Source of the DNA: Flavobacteriales bacterium
GTDB taxonomy: Bacteria > Bacteroidota > Bacteroidia > Flavobacteriales_F > PHOS-HE28
Assembly: GCA_016710015.1 (NCBI GenBank)
Contig: JADJLR010000001.1
Coordinates: forward strand, 248,001-312,000
Reading direction: 5' to 3'
DNA length: 64,000 nucleotides
A program made the translations under genes and the position numbers. The notes under the pieces were generated by a model. That model saw only the letters and a list, made by a program, of their open reading frames with translations. It had not been told where the DNA came from and did not search any database. Below are positions 9,091-16,946 of the stretch, piece after piece. Every line of letters begins with the position of its first letter. The stretch's first letter is position 1.

Positions 9091-9345
9091 GAAAGGTCCA
9101 GAAACAGCGGAACCGCCCAGGCTAAGCCCAAGGGCGGTCCGCCGACCAGAACTTGGCCTCGAACGGGTCGAGGCTCTTCGCTCACCACAAGTCTAAGGAG
9201 GAATGCAGGTCGATAGGACAGATCGCCATACAAGAAAACGGGCATTCCATACAGTTCTGAATTCGCTGGTATGGAACCCAAGGGTCGTTCTCGCGTACAC
9301 ACGCTCCGAACTTCAATTCGACCCATGGCACATTCAACCCGATCA
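9091..9345. other. Intergenic stretch between palindromic repeat and coiled-coil gene
   Basis: About 255 bases with no convincing gene; together with the repeat on its left the gene-free stretch exceeds 400 bases. A minus-strand frame here encodes a short cysteine-rich peptide, but the frame continues antisense through the coiled-coil gene and looks fortuitous. The plus strand carries GGAGGA just before a short open frame at 9203, without other coding signs. Confidence 0.4.
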
Positions 9346-9678
9346 ATGGACGACCGCCTCTTTCTACCCTCGCTGCAAGCACCGGACAACGATCCGTTGA
9401 CATTGAAACTGCGCGTTGCAGAACTGGAACGCTTGTTCCAAGCGGTACAAGAGGAGAACTCCATTCTGGAAGCCGAACGCGATGAATTGGTGGCTGCGAT
9501 CCAGAAATGGGCGAAAGCCGACCGCCAAGAACGCCAAGAGCTCCTGTTCGACGTGGAAACGCAGGACCTACGGAACGACTTGAAGCAAGCACGCAAGAAA
9601 GTGAAGGAACTGGAACGCGAGGTCGCGGCCCTACAAGCGAAGATCGCAGCCGGCGCTCCGCAGCAAATGCGCGCCTGA
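9346..9678 (+). CDS. Small coiled-coil protein
   Basis: A 110-residue soluble protein that is almost entirely helical with heptad periodicity: RVAELERLFQAVQEENSILE, then KKVKELEREVAALQAKIAAG. It is rich in Glu, Lys, Gln and Ala and has no signal peptide or membrane helix. The start is uncertain: an in-frame ATG at 9325 adds seven residues, and the frame is open to 9271. It could be a scaffold or a small cell-division or cytoskeletal accessory protein in the manner of ZapB-like proteins, but nothing specific supports this. Its stop lies 41 bases before the next gene. Confidence 0.55.
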   Translation: MDDRLFLPSLQAPDNDPLTLKLRVAELERLFQAVQEENSILEAERDELVAAIQKWAKADRQERQELLFDVETQDLRNDLKQARKKVKELEREVAALQAKIAAGAPQQMRA

Positions 9679-9719
9679 GGGAGGTCGAAGTCGCGCCCGT
9701 TGCCGTTATCTTGCGGCCG

Positions 9720-10460
9720 ATGCGCATCGCTCTCCTCCTACTCTGCACCTCCATTCCGTTCGTCCATCATGCTCAGGATCGGGATCTGGAGTTGATCCGC
9801 AACGGTGGCTTCGAATTCCTTCAGAAGCCCGCGAACACCTACGACCAGCTCAACCAAGCGATCGGGTGGCGCGATGCCAACCTGGGACTTGCGGACCTCT
9901 TCTCCCCGACCGCTTCGCCCAAGACCGTGGGCATTCCAACGAATGACTACGGCACCATGGCTCCATTCGAGGGGGAATACTACGCCGGATTCGTCGGTTG
10001 GAAGGACGATGTGCAACGCAATTACAGCGCTTATGATGAGAACGATATGTTCATTCCAGCGTGGGGTGCGTACTCGGAATACCTGAAAGGCGAACTGATC
10101 CAACCGTTGAAGGAGGACAGCACCTACGAATTGGTCTTCCATGTGGCCTTGGCCGGAAACAGCGACCGCAGCATCATGGGCGTAGGGGCGTACATCAGTA
10201 AACTGGACCTGTTCTACCAGAACCGCAAATTCATGGAGGAGGATCCGCAGGTGTACCGCACCAAGATCATCACCGAGCGTGAAAAGTGGGTGGAGATCCG
10301 CGATACGTTCGTGGCAGATGGAAAGGAGCAATTCATCTACATCGGTGTTTTCCCGTACGTGGGCTTGGAATCGAAGAGCATGGTGGAAGGGCCGGACAAC
10401 CGGTACGCCTACTACTACATCGACGGGATCTCGCTGAAGCAAGTCGCTTCCGAGAAGTGA
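9720..10460 (+). CDS. Secreted stand-alone paralogue of the OmpA-protein N-terminal domain
   Basis: A 246-residue protein starting at the ATG at 9720 with signal peptide MRIALLLLCTSIPFVHHAQ. The mature part aligns along its whole length with residues 22-245 of the OmpA-type protein at 59.1 kb: both have L-x-x-NGGFE near the start, EGE-x-YAGFV-x-WKDD, YSEY, the NSDR-x-I-x-G-x-GA stretch, TFVADGKEQFI versus MFVADGDEKFI, and end with YAYYYIDGI. Here the thrombospondin type 3 repeats and the OmpA domain are absent, so it cannot bind peptidoglycan itself. It probably folds as a beta-sandwich (carbohydrate-binding-like) domain in the periplasm or on the surface. Function unknown. Confidence 0.75.
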   Translation: MRIALLLLCTSIPFVHHAQDRDLELIRNGGFEFLQKPANTYDQLNQAIGWRDANLGLADLFSPTASPKTVGIPTNDYGTMAPFEGEYYAGFVGWKDDVQRNYSAYDENDMFIPAWGAYSEYLKGELIQPLKEDSTYELVFHVALAGNSDRSIMGVGAYISKLDLFYQNRKFMEEDPQVYRTKIITEREKWVEIRDTFVADGKEQFIYIGVFPYVGLESKSMVEGPDNRYAYYYIDGISLKQVASEK

Positions 10461-10536
10461 TCGACCGGTCCGGCAATACTGGAATAGGGATCTTTTAGGT
10501 CTTTCCCTCGTGATCCGCTTCCTATTTTAGGCGGAC

Positions 10537-12477
10537 ATGCGAACGTCCTTGCTCCAATTGCGGTGTGCTACCGCCTTTCTCTTCGTTGCTTCCTTCCCCA
10601 TCGAACACGCGGCACAAACGCCCTGTGAGAACGGCTATGCGGGGATCTACGCGTGTGATAATGTGGACCTCCTGTCCATGATGACCTTGGCCCAATTGGG
10701 CAACGTAACGAGCGTCGCGGATCTCTGGGGCTGGACGGACCCACAGGACGGCACCGAATACGCCATCGTGGGAACGCGCACGGGAACGGCGTTCATCGAC
10801 ATCAGCACACCCACGGCCCCAGTGCGGATCGGAAATCTTCCGGCGCACAACAACGTGAGCAACCTGTGGCGCGATGTGGAAGTTAGCGGCAACTGGTGTT
10901 ACGTAGGCAGTGAAGCCAGTGGTCATGGGTTGCAGATCTTCGACTTGACCCGACTTCGGAATGTAGCGAACCCGCCGGTCACCTTTACGGAGGATGCGCA
11001 CTACGCCGGGTTCGGAAGCAGCCACACCATCTTCGCCGACAAGGGTGCGCCCTACGTGTATGCGGTCGGCACAGGCACATACAGCGGTGGTCTGCATGTG
11101 GTGAACGTGTCCAATCCGCTCGCCCCCACCTTCGCCGGTGCGTGGTCCGCAGATGGCTACATCCACGAAAGCAACGTCATTCTGTACAACGGTCCGGATG
11201 CAGCGCACGTCGGCAAGCGCATCAGCTTGAATTTCCACATCAACGCGAACGACCGTGTCAGCTTCGTCGATGTAACGGACCCTTCGGACATGTCGTTGAT
11301 CGGCAACACGGCACCTTACCCCGGCGCACGGCTCTGCCACCAAGGGTGGGTCACTCCGGACCACCGATACCTACTGATGAACGACGAAGGCGATGAAGGT
11401 TCACCGAACAACTACAACACGCGGACGCACATCTTCGACATCCAGGATCTGGAAGCTCCGGTCTACCACGGTTTCTTCAGTGGCCCCAACGCGAGCTACG
11501 ATCACAACCTGTACATCCACCAGGACCTTGTTTGGGAAGCGAACTACTCCAGCGGGTTGCACATTTTGGATGCAGCCCTGATCCCTAGCGGGACGCTGAG
11601 CCTCGAAGCCTACTTCGACACCTACGTAACCGACAACAACAAACATTACGATGGTGCCTGGGGCAATTATCCCTACTTCGAAAGCGGCGTGGTGCTCGTG
11701 AGCGACTACGACAACGGTCTCTTCATACTTCGGCCACGGACCTCGTTGCGACTGAAGGCCATGCTGGAAGGTCCGTTCGATGCGAACACCGGGCTGATGC
11801 ACGACTCCTTGCGGGTGAACGGACTTGTACCACTCACCGAACCGTATACGGAAGCGGAATATGTTCACGTACGCGATGGCGGTGATGAGACCACCACGAA
11901 CGCGGTCCTGTCGGTATCCGGGTCAAATGCCATCGTGGATTGGGTGGTGGTGGAATTGCGCGATGCGACCGATCCAGCGGACGTGGTGGCCACGCATGCA
12001 GCCTTGCTCCAACGTGATGGGGACATCGTTGGCACCGATGGTGTTTCGCCCGTGCAATTCAACGTGGCAGTGAAGGACTACCACATCGCCGTACGCCATC
12101 GGAACCACTTGGGCATCATGAGTGCGGCACCGGTGCGGATCAGTGTGGTGGAGAAGGCCTACGACCTCTCCAACGGCAGCTTTGCGCTGTACGGAACAGA
12201 ACCCACCAAAACGATCGGATCCGTAGAGGCGCTATGGTCCGGCAACGTGATCCCGGACGATCTCGTGAAGTATACCGGCTCATTCAACGACCGTGATCCC
12301 GTACTGACGCGGATCGGCGGTGTTACACCGACCAACACTGTTGCCGGCTATTTCCCAGAAGACCTCAACATGGATGGCAAGGTGCTGTATACCGGCGTGG
12401 ACAACGACCGCGATATCATCCTGCAGAACATCGGAGGCGTAGTGCCTACGAACACGCGGGTGGAGCAGATGCCTTGA
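10537..12477 (+). CDS. Choice-of-anchor B family secreted protein with duplicated calcium-binding-like C-terminus
   Basis: A 646-residue exported protein (signal peptide ending near EHAAQ). Residues 25-400 match the choice-of-anchor B family, built from LVIVD-type beta-propeller repeats: TGTAFIDISTPTAPVRIGNL, GLQIFDLTRL, GGLHVVNVSNPLAPTFAG, and the family hallmark HQGWVTPDHRYLLMNDE. The C-terminal 100 residues hold a two-unit repeat: KYTGSFNDRDPVLTRIGG and LYTGVDNDRDIILQNIGG, with LNMDGK between, resembling dockerin-like or EF-hand-like calcium loops. No standard T9SS sorting domain follows; the protein ends soon after the second unit. It is probably an extracellular structural protein or one that binds polymers. 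Its substrate is unknown. A hairpin terminator lies 20 bases after the stop. Confidence 0.85.
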   Translation: MRTSLLQLRCATAFLFVASFPIEHAAQTPCENGYAGIYACDNVDLLSMMTLAQLGNVTSVADLWGWTDPQDGTEYAIVGTRTGTAFIDISTPTAPVRIGNLPAHNNVSNLWRDVEVSGNWCYVGSEASGHGLQIFDLTRLRNVANPPVTFTEDAHYAGFGSSHTIFADKGAPYVYAVGTGTYSGGLHVVNVSNPLAPTFAGAWSADGYIHESNVILYNGPDAAHVGKRISLNFHINANDRVSFVDVTDPSDMSLIGNTAPYPGARLCHQGWVTPDHRYLLMNDEGDEGSPNNYNTRTHIFDIQDLEAPVYHGFFSGPNASYDHNLYIHQDLVWEANYSSGLHILDAALIPSGTLSLEAYFDTYVTDNNKHYDGAWGNYPYFESGVVLVSDYDNGLFILRPRTSLRLKAMLEGPFDANTGLMHDSLRVNGLVPLTEPYTEAEYVHVRDGGDETTTNAVLSVSGSNAIVDWVVVELRDATDPADVVATHAALLQRDGDIVGTDGVSPVQFNVAVKDYHIAVRHRNHLGIMSAAPVRISVVEKAYDLSNGSFALYGTEPTKTIGSVEALWSGNVIPDDLVKYTGSFNDRDPVLTRIGGVTPTNTVAGYFPEDLNMDGKVLYTGVDNDRDIILQNIGGVVPTNTRVEQMP

Positions 12478-12496
12478 GCGCCCCTAGGTCCAAATG

Positions 12497-12524
12497 AAAT
12501 GCCCGGCTCAACACCGGGCATTTT
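12497..12524. terminator. Bidirectional intrinsic terminator
   Basis: A perfect 10-bp stem (AAATGCCCGG ... CCGGGCATTT) with a 7-base loop is followed by T residues. It sits between the stop of the choice-of-anchor B gene and the stop of the small basic protein gene on the other strand. Because the arms carry AAAT and ATTT ends, it can terminate both convergent transcripts. Confidence 0.85.
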
Positions 12525-12570
12525 CGTTCGTGGTCCAAGGAAGACCTTGTCCACGGTATATCTGAGAAGC

Positions 12571-12717
12571 TCAGGCTTCCTTCTTCGCCTTTCGGCTTGT
12601 GCTGGAAGCGGTCGCTGAACCGTTCTGCTCTGCCGCAGCCTTCTCGGCCTTCAGCCGGGCGATCTTGAGGGTTGCTTTGCGCTTGCGGATGGCTTGCGCC
12701 TGTGGGTCCTGTGCCAT
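12571..12717 (-). CDS. Small highly basic protein
   Basis: A 48-residue protein starting MAQDPQAQAIRKRKATLKIARLK-like and ending in a Lys/Arg/Ala/Ser-rich tail. The composition suggests an unstructured or helical nucleic-acid- or ribosome-associated peptide, but I do not recognise a family. Support for a real gene: 18 bases upstream of the ATG there is a TATCTTCG box, close to the Bacteroidota -7 consensus, and the gene ends just before a bidirectional terminator. It is the last minus-strand gene after ettA, separated from it by 31 bases, so co-transcription with ettA is also possible. Confidence 0.55.
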   Translation of the reverse strand: MAQDPQAQAIRKRKATLKIARLKAEKAAAEQNGSATASSTSRKAKKEA

Positions 12718-12735
12718 GGTTCGTGTGTTGGGCGG

Positions 12736-12743
12736 CGAAGATA
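12736..12743 (-). promoter_or_regulatory. Candidate -7 element for the small basic protein gene
   Basis: Read on the minus strand, TATCTTCG lies 18 bases upstream of the ATG and differs by one base from TAnnTTTG. No good -33 TTG at the usual spacing was found, so it is tentative. It would overlap the intergenic space right before the ettA stop. Confidence 0.3.
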
Positions 12744-12748
12744 GGTCA

Positions 12749-14440
12749 TTACCCCCGCACCAGTTTCCGGTATTTGAGGCGCTTAGGAACCACATCCCCT
12801 ACCCGCTTCTTGTAGTTCTCCTCGTATTCGCTGAATCCGCCTTCGAACCAGTACACGTTGCTATCGCCTTCAAAGGCGAGGATGTGCGTACACACGCGGT
12901 CCATGAACCAGCGGTCGTGGCTGATGATCACGGCGCAGCCGCTGTAATCCTGAATGGCTTCTTCCAAGGCCCGGAGCGTGTTCACATCGAGATCGTTGGT
13001 CGGTTCGTCAAGCAGCAACACGTTGCTACCCTGCTTCAGCGTCATGGCCAAGTGCAAGCGGTTGCGCTCACCACCGGACAGCACGCCCACTTTCTTGTTC
13101 TGGTCTGGCCCGGTGAAGTTGAATCGCGCTAAGTAGGCCCGACTGTTCACCAGCGTACCGCCAATGTCCATCATCTCCTGGTCATTGCTCACCACCTGGT
13201 ACACGGTCTTCTCGGGAAGCAGCTCCTTGTGGCTCTGGTCCACGTAGGCCAGTTGCACGGTATCGCCCAACGTGATAGTGCCTGCATCGGCCTTCTCCTC
13301 GCCCATGACCATGCGGAACAAGGTGGTCTTACCCGCACCGTTCGGCCCGATGATGCCTACGATGCCTGCAGGCGGCAAGGCGAAGCTGAGGTCCTCAAAA
13401 AGCACACGGTCCCCGAAGGCTTTCGATACGCCTTTGAATTCGATCACCTTGTCGCCGAGGCGTTTGCCGTTGGGGATGTAGATCTCCAACTTGGCCTCTT
13501 TCTCCTTCACGGTCTCGCTCTGTAGCTTCTCGTAGTTCTCCAAACGCGCCTTGCTCTTGGTGCGGCGGGCCTTGGCGTTGCTGCGCACCCACTCCAATTC
13601 TTGCTTCAGGATCCGATTCCGCTTGCTTTCGGTCTTCTCTTCCCGCGTCAAACGTTCCGTCTTCTGCTCCAGCCAGTTGGTGTAGTTCCCTTTGTATGGA
13701 ATGCCTTCGCCGCGGTCCAATTCGAGGATCCAACCGGCCACGTTATCGAGGAAGTAACGGTCGTGAGTGATGGCGATGACCGTGCCTTTGTATGCCGCCA
13801 GGTGCTGCTCCAACCAAGCCACGCTTTCCGCGTCCAAGTGGTTGGTCGGTTCGTCCAACAGCAGAATGTCCGGGCTTTGCAACAAGAGGCGGCACAGTGC
13901 CACCCGTCGGCGCTCACCACCGGAAAGCACGCTGATCTTGGCATCCGGCTCCGGACAACGCAGAGCGTCCATGGCGATGTCGAGCTTCTGGTCGATCTCC
14001 CAAGCGCCGGAAGCTTCGATCTTGTCCTGCAATACGGCTTGCCGGGCGATCAACTTCTCCATCTTGTCGGGATCGTTCATGATCTCCTCGTCCGCGAACT
14101 TGTTGTTCACCTCATCGAACTCCTTCAAAAGGTCCATGATCGGTTGCACGCCCTCACGCACGATCTCGATCACGGTCTTGCTCTCATCCAGATCCGGCTC
14201 TTGCTCCAAGTGGCCGATGGTGTAGCCGGGGCTCAGATGTACATCGCCATCGAAGTTCTTGTCCTTCCCTGCGATGATGCGCATGAGCGTGGACTTACCG
14301 CTACCGTTGAGACCGAGGATCCCGATCTTGGCACCGTAGTAGAATCCGAGGTAGATATCGTTGAGGATCTTCTTTCCGCTGGATAGGGTCTTGCCGACCT
14401 TCACCATATTGAAGATGATCTGACGTCCTTCTTCTGCCAT
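12749..14440 (-). CDS. ettA: Energy-dependent translational throttle protein EttA (ABC-F ATPase)
   Basis: A 563-residue ABC-F protein with two nucleotide-binding domains and no membrane segment. The first has Walker A GLNGSGKST, signature LSGGERRRVAL and Walker B ILLLDEPTNHLD; the second has GPNGAGKTT, LSGGERNRLHL and VLLLDEPTNDLD. Between them lies the basic interdomain linker (RNRILKQELEWVRSNAKARRTKSKARLE), and an EttA-type arm lies in the first domain (MDLLKEFDEVNNKFADEE...). The start at 14440 (MAEEGRQIIFNMVKVGK) matches the usual EttA N-terminus; upstream codons are not conserved-looking. EttA binds the ribosomal E site and gates entry into elongation according to the ADP/ATP ratio. Confidence 0.96.
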   Translation of the reverse strand: MAEEGRQIIFNMVKVGKTLSSGKKILNDIYLGFYYGAKIGILGLNGSGKSTLMRIIAGKDKNFDGDVHLSPGYTIGHLEQEPDLDESKTVIEIVREGVQPIMDLLKEFDEVNNKFADEEIMNDPDKMEKLIARQAVLQDKIEASGAWEIDQKLDIAMDALRCPEPDAKISVLSGGERRRVALCRLLLQSPDILLLDEPTNHLDAESVAWLEQHLAAYKGTVIAITHDRYFLDNVAGWILELDRGEGIPYKGNYTNWLEQKTERLTREEKTESKRNRILKQELEWVRSNAKARRTKSKARLENYEKLQSETVKEKEAKLEIYIPNGKRLGDKVIEFKGVSKAFGDRVLFEDLSFALPPAGIVGIIGPNGAGKTTLFRMVMGEEKADAGTITLGDTVQLAYVDQSHKELLPEKTVYQVVSNDQEMMDIGGTLVNSRAYLARFNFTGPDQNKKVGVLSGGERNRLHLAMTLKQGSNVLLLDEPTNDLDVNTLRALEEAIQDYSGCAVIISHDRWFMDRVCTHILAFEGDSNVYWFEGGFSEYEENYKKRVGDVVPKRLKYRKLVRG

Positions 14441-14481
14441 GTTGTTGTTTGAATTGATCCCCGTACGGATCAATTGGTCCA

Positions 14482-15984
14482 CTACGGGGCCGCAAAGATC
14501 CTCAATCCCGGCCAATCTTGCACCATGTGAAGTCCGGGCCACTGCGCCGGATCCTCTTCGTGATGCCGCAACACGTCCTCTACACTTTGTTCGTTAAGCG
14601 GTGAGAACGCCACTAGGATGGTCGCCCCGGGACTTGGAGACCCGGAGAGATAACCGGCATCCAGACCAAGGACCATGGCCTCGAATCGGATCGGTGCATC
14701 CCACGGATAAATGGCATATAGCTTATCACCGGGCTGCAACCTGCTCTTCGCATAGGTCACAGTACGTGCGGCTTCCGGCATGCCCTCGGTGCGTTCCATG
14801 GCCATGCGCATACCGGGTATGCCAAAGATGAAAAGGACGACTACAGCAGCCAATTGGGTGCGGATCCGCTTGCTGAAACCCGGGATCAATTTCTCTTGGA
14901 CGAATTTGAGCAGATAGAACAACGCAATGCCGGAGCTGAGGTGGAAGATGAACAGCGCATAGAGCCAATCCAACGTCGGGATGATCTGCCGCAGGAACAC
15001 CACCAAGGGAACCGCACCTAGCACCAACCCAAAACCGAGGGTCCGGAACTTGGATGAAACGAAGGCGGCCTGTACCAGCCCCAAAAGACCCAAGATGGCC
15101 AACCAGACAGAGGTGCTGTCCACCAAGTAGGCCCACAGATCGAAGGACATAGCATCGTGTTTCCGTCTGAACTGTCTCCAGTTCAGGTACGGGACCGAAG
15201 GATGATGCATGATCTGGTCCAAGCCGTGCGCACGGATCACGGGCAAGTACAACATCACGGTAAGCAACATGAAAACCCCGATCGAGAGCAACAGCAGATT
15301 CATGCGCGGTCGCAACGAATGCTCGTAACGAGTGGTCAAGGAGAATAACAGCCAGATGTAGACCATGATCACAACGAAGATCATGGATGGCAAGGTCCAC
15401 AAGCCGAAGGCGCAGGTCACCCCAATGAGGGCCGCACTGGTCATGCTATTCGTTTTAATCAAATGACGGCCCAGCACGAAGGCCAGCATCATGCATAGCC
15501 ACGTCAAGCTATACCCACGTGCCATAGCGCTGTATTCCACCAACGGCCCGGAGGCGACCACGAATGCCAAGGACAACAAGGCGATGTAGCGATTGAACAT
15601 CGCACGTACGAAGAAATAGAAAAGCGGTAGTACCAATACTCCGGATAGGAAAGCCGGTAGCCGCAATTGGATCGGGCCCAGACCAAAGAGTTCAGTGCTC
15701 CACTTCGTGAGTAGGGTGTGGAAGATCTGGTTGGCCGGATGGGACAGATGACCGATCAGTTTACCCGCTGGCAGGGTGGCGAACTGCACGTATGCGAATG
15801 CTTCGTCGTAACCAATGGGTCCAGTGAGCAAGGCCGCACGCAAGATCACGCCGACCAGAAGCAACAACAACACCGCACGCTTATGCCCTGCGGATGTATG
15901 CTTGTTCAACTCCCGCAAAAATCCCCGAACGTCCGCTCGAAAACCATCGGAGGCATCGTGGTCCATGTGTTTGCGCGCACTCAT
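14482..15984 (-). CDS. Polytopic GT-C type glycosyltransferase-like membrane protein
   Basis: About 500 residues with roughly ten to twelve membrane helices. After the first helix comes GPIGYDEAFAY, the acidic first periplasmic loop typical of GT-C glycosyltransferases (ArnT/PMT/GT39-like), whose Asp is catalytic. A soluble C-terminal region (RLQPGDKLYAIYPWDAPIRFE...) would sit in the periplasm. Such enzymes move sugars from polyprenyl-phosphate donors to envelope acceptors; the donor and acceptor here are unknown. The start is uncertain: an ATG at 15984 is chosen, but a TTG at 16017 overlaps the stop of the upstream gene as TTGA and would add 11 residues. Transcription is shared with the small membrane protein upstream. 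Confidence 0.75.
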   Translation of the reverse strand: MSARKHMDHDASDGFRADVRGFLRELNKHTSAGHKRAVLLLLLVGVILRAALLTGPIGYDEAFAYVQFATLPAGKLIGHLSHPANQIFHTLLTKWSTELFGLGPIQLRLPAFLSGVLVLPLFYFFVRAMFNRYIALLSLAFVVASGPLVEYSAMARGYSLTWLCMMLAFVLGRHLIKTNSMTSAALIGVTCAFGLWTLPSMIFVVIMVYIWLLFSLTTRYEHSLRPRMNLLLLSIGVFMLLTVMLYLPVIRAHGLDQIMHHPSVPYLNWRQFRRKHDAMSFDLWAYLVDSTSVWLAILGLLGLVQAAFVSSKFRTLGFGLVLGAVPLVVFLRQIIPTLDWLYALFIFHLSSGIALFYLLKFVQEKLIPGFSKRIRTQLAAVVVLFIFGIPGMRMAMERTEGMPEAARTVTYAKSRLQPGDKLYAIYPWDAPIRFEAMVLGLDAGYLSGSPSPGATILVAFSPLNEQSVEDVLRHHEEDPAQWPGLHMVQDWPGLRIFAAP

Positions 15985-16013
15985 CGGTCGGCCCGGCTTT
16001 TCGCACTTCGCGA

Positions 16014-16385
16014 TCAACGCGCTACCTTTTCCATGGATACGATACTGTCCACTACAAAGGCGCTATGGCCCCGCCAAGGCAACGCACCGAGATACTCCCT
16101 GTAATGCAGATTGAATTGGCTTCCACTGTTCACCATCAATTCCTTCGCAATGACCGGATCCTCCACCGAGAACAGGAATTCGAAGCTCTGGAATGACCCT
16201 TGTTGGCTGCGGATCCCGGTCTGGATCATCTTTCCCTCGTAGGTCTTGAACAACACGCCCTTGTGGACCAGATAATTCAGTTCCCCCGATTTCACTCCGG
16301 TACCGAACACCCAGAAGTAACGGACGTAACCCGTTCCGGCCAAGATCAGGACGAGCACGAAAAGGAACTTCCAAATGGTACGCAT
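16014..16385 (-). CDS. Small single-pass membrane protein
   Basis: A 123-residue protein with one N-terminal helix (MRTIWKFLFVLVLILAGTGYVRYFWVF) followed by a soluble domain with GELNYLVHKGVLFKTYEGKMIQTG. Small proteins with this G-x-L-x-x-x-x-HKG-x-x-FKTYEG pattern are widespread in Bacteroidota and are often misnamed as 6-phosphogluconate dehydrogenase; I know of no proven function. The start at 16385 is chosen because it begins directly with the membrane helix; the frame is open for 21 more codons upstream. Its stop overlaps a possible TTG start of the GT-C protein gene. Confidence 0.7.
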   Translation of the reverse strand: MRTIWKFLFVLVLILAGTGYVRYFWVFGTGVKSGELNYLVHKGVLFKTYEGKMIQTGIRSQQGSFQSFEFLFSVEDPVIAKELMVNSGSQFNLHYREYLGALPWRGHSAFVVDSIVSMEKVAR

Positions 16386-16483
16386 GGGATGGGTTGGCGC
16401 TGAAAGATAGCGGAGCGAATGGATCATGCTCCCTTCCGATCCGACCATTCGACCCGATGCAAGGACCGTTCATCAAGTTTCTA

Positions 16484-16504
16484 GTACTATGTGTTGCATA
16501 GTAC
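16484..16504 (+). promoter_or_regulatory. Perfect palindromic operator, probably for the PadR regulator
   Basis: Two perfect 8-base arms, GTACTATG and CATAGTAC, flank a 5-base centre (TGTTG). The promoter TTG (-33 element) of the following padR-like gene lies inside the centre, so a dimer bound here would block RNA polymerase. Symmetry, position and the downstream PadR gene together suggest autoregulation. Confidence 0.75.
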
Positions 16505-16525
16505 CAACCTATGCCTATATCTTTG
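16494..16525 (+). promoter_or_regulatory. Bacteroidota sigma-70 type promoter of the PadR-PspC operon
   Basis: TTG at 16494-16496, a 21-base spacer and TATCTTTG at 16518-16525 match the Bacteroidota consensus TTG-N19-21-TAnnTTTG exactly. The -33 element lies in the centre of the 21-bp palindrome. The start codon of the padR-like gene is 61 bases downstream of the -7 box. Confidence 0.75.
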
Positions 16526-16586
16526 CATCGTCAAGAACCTTAGGTACGACATAAACGCACTCATCCCAGCGCGGGATACCAGAAGC

Positions 16587-16919
16587 ATGAAAGTCGAGAA
16601 CACCAAAGCACAGATGCGAAAGGGGGTGCTGGAGTACTGCATCCTGAGCATCCTGGCGCAAGGGGAGCTCTATCCTTCGGACATCATCGGAAAGATGAAG
16701 GATGCGAAACTGATCGTCGTTGAAGGCACGCTCTACCCCTTGTTGACCCGTTTGAAGGATGCCGGTCTGCTCACCTACCGGTGGGAAGAATCACGATCCG
16801 GGCCGCCCCGCAAATACTACAAGCTCACCACCGTGGGCGATAAATTCCTGACCGAGCTCGACCAGACTTGGGAGGAGTTGTCACAAGCCGTTAAGAAAAC
16901 CACCCGTCGATCACGCTAA
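16587..16919 (+). CDS. PadR family transcriptional regulator
   Basis: A 110-residue winged-helix protein. It opens MKVENTKAQMRKGVLEYCILSIL-like, then EGTLYPLLTRLKDAGLLTYRWEES and GPPRKYYKLTTVGDKFL, the standard PadR signature; a final helix dimerises the protein. I chose the ATG at 16587 because it gives the family's usual N-terminus; a GTG at 16491 lies inside the operator and is not credible. PadR proteins repress envelope or transporter genes and their own gene. The next gene, 27 bases on, encodes a PspC-domain membrane protein, a common PadR partner in Bacteroidota, which suggests that the pair senses envelope state. Confidence 0.93.
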   Translation: MKVENTKAQMRKGVLEYCILSILAQGELYPSDIIGKMKDAKLIVVEGTLYPLLTRLKDAGLLTYRWEESRSGPPRKYYKLTTVGDKFLTELDQTWEELSQAVKKTTRRSR

Positions 16920-16946
16920 TCGCTAGCACACGCCAGCACACGAACG

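Noticed and set aside
9182..9265. Cysteine-rich peptide (CMECPFSCMAICP) on the minus strand, like an iron-sulfur motif
   Set aside because: The frame continues antisense through the coiled-coil gene with low-complexity Arg/Ser-rich text; the spacing is not a standard ferredoxin pattern and the motif is isolated.
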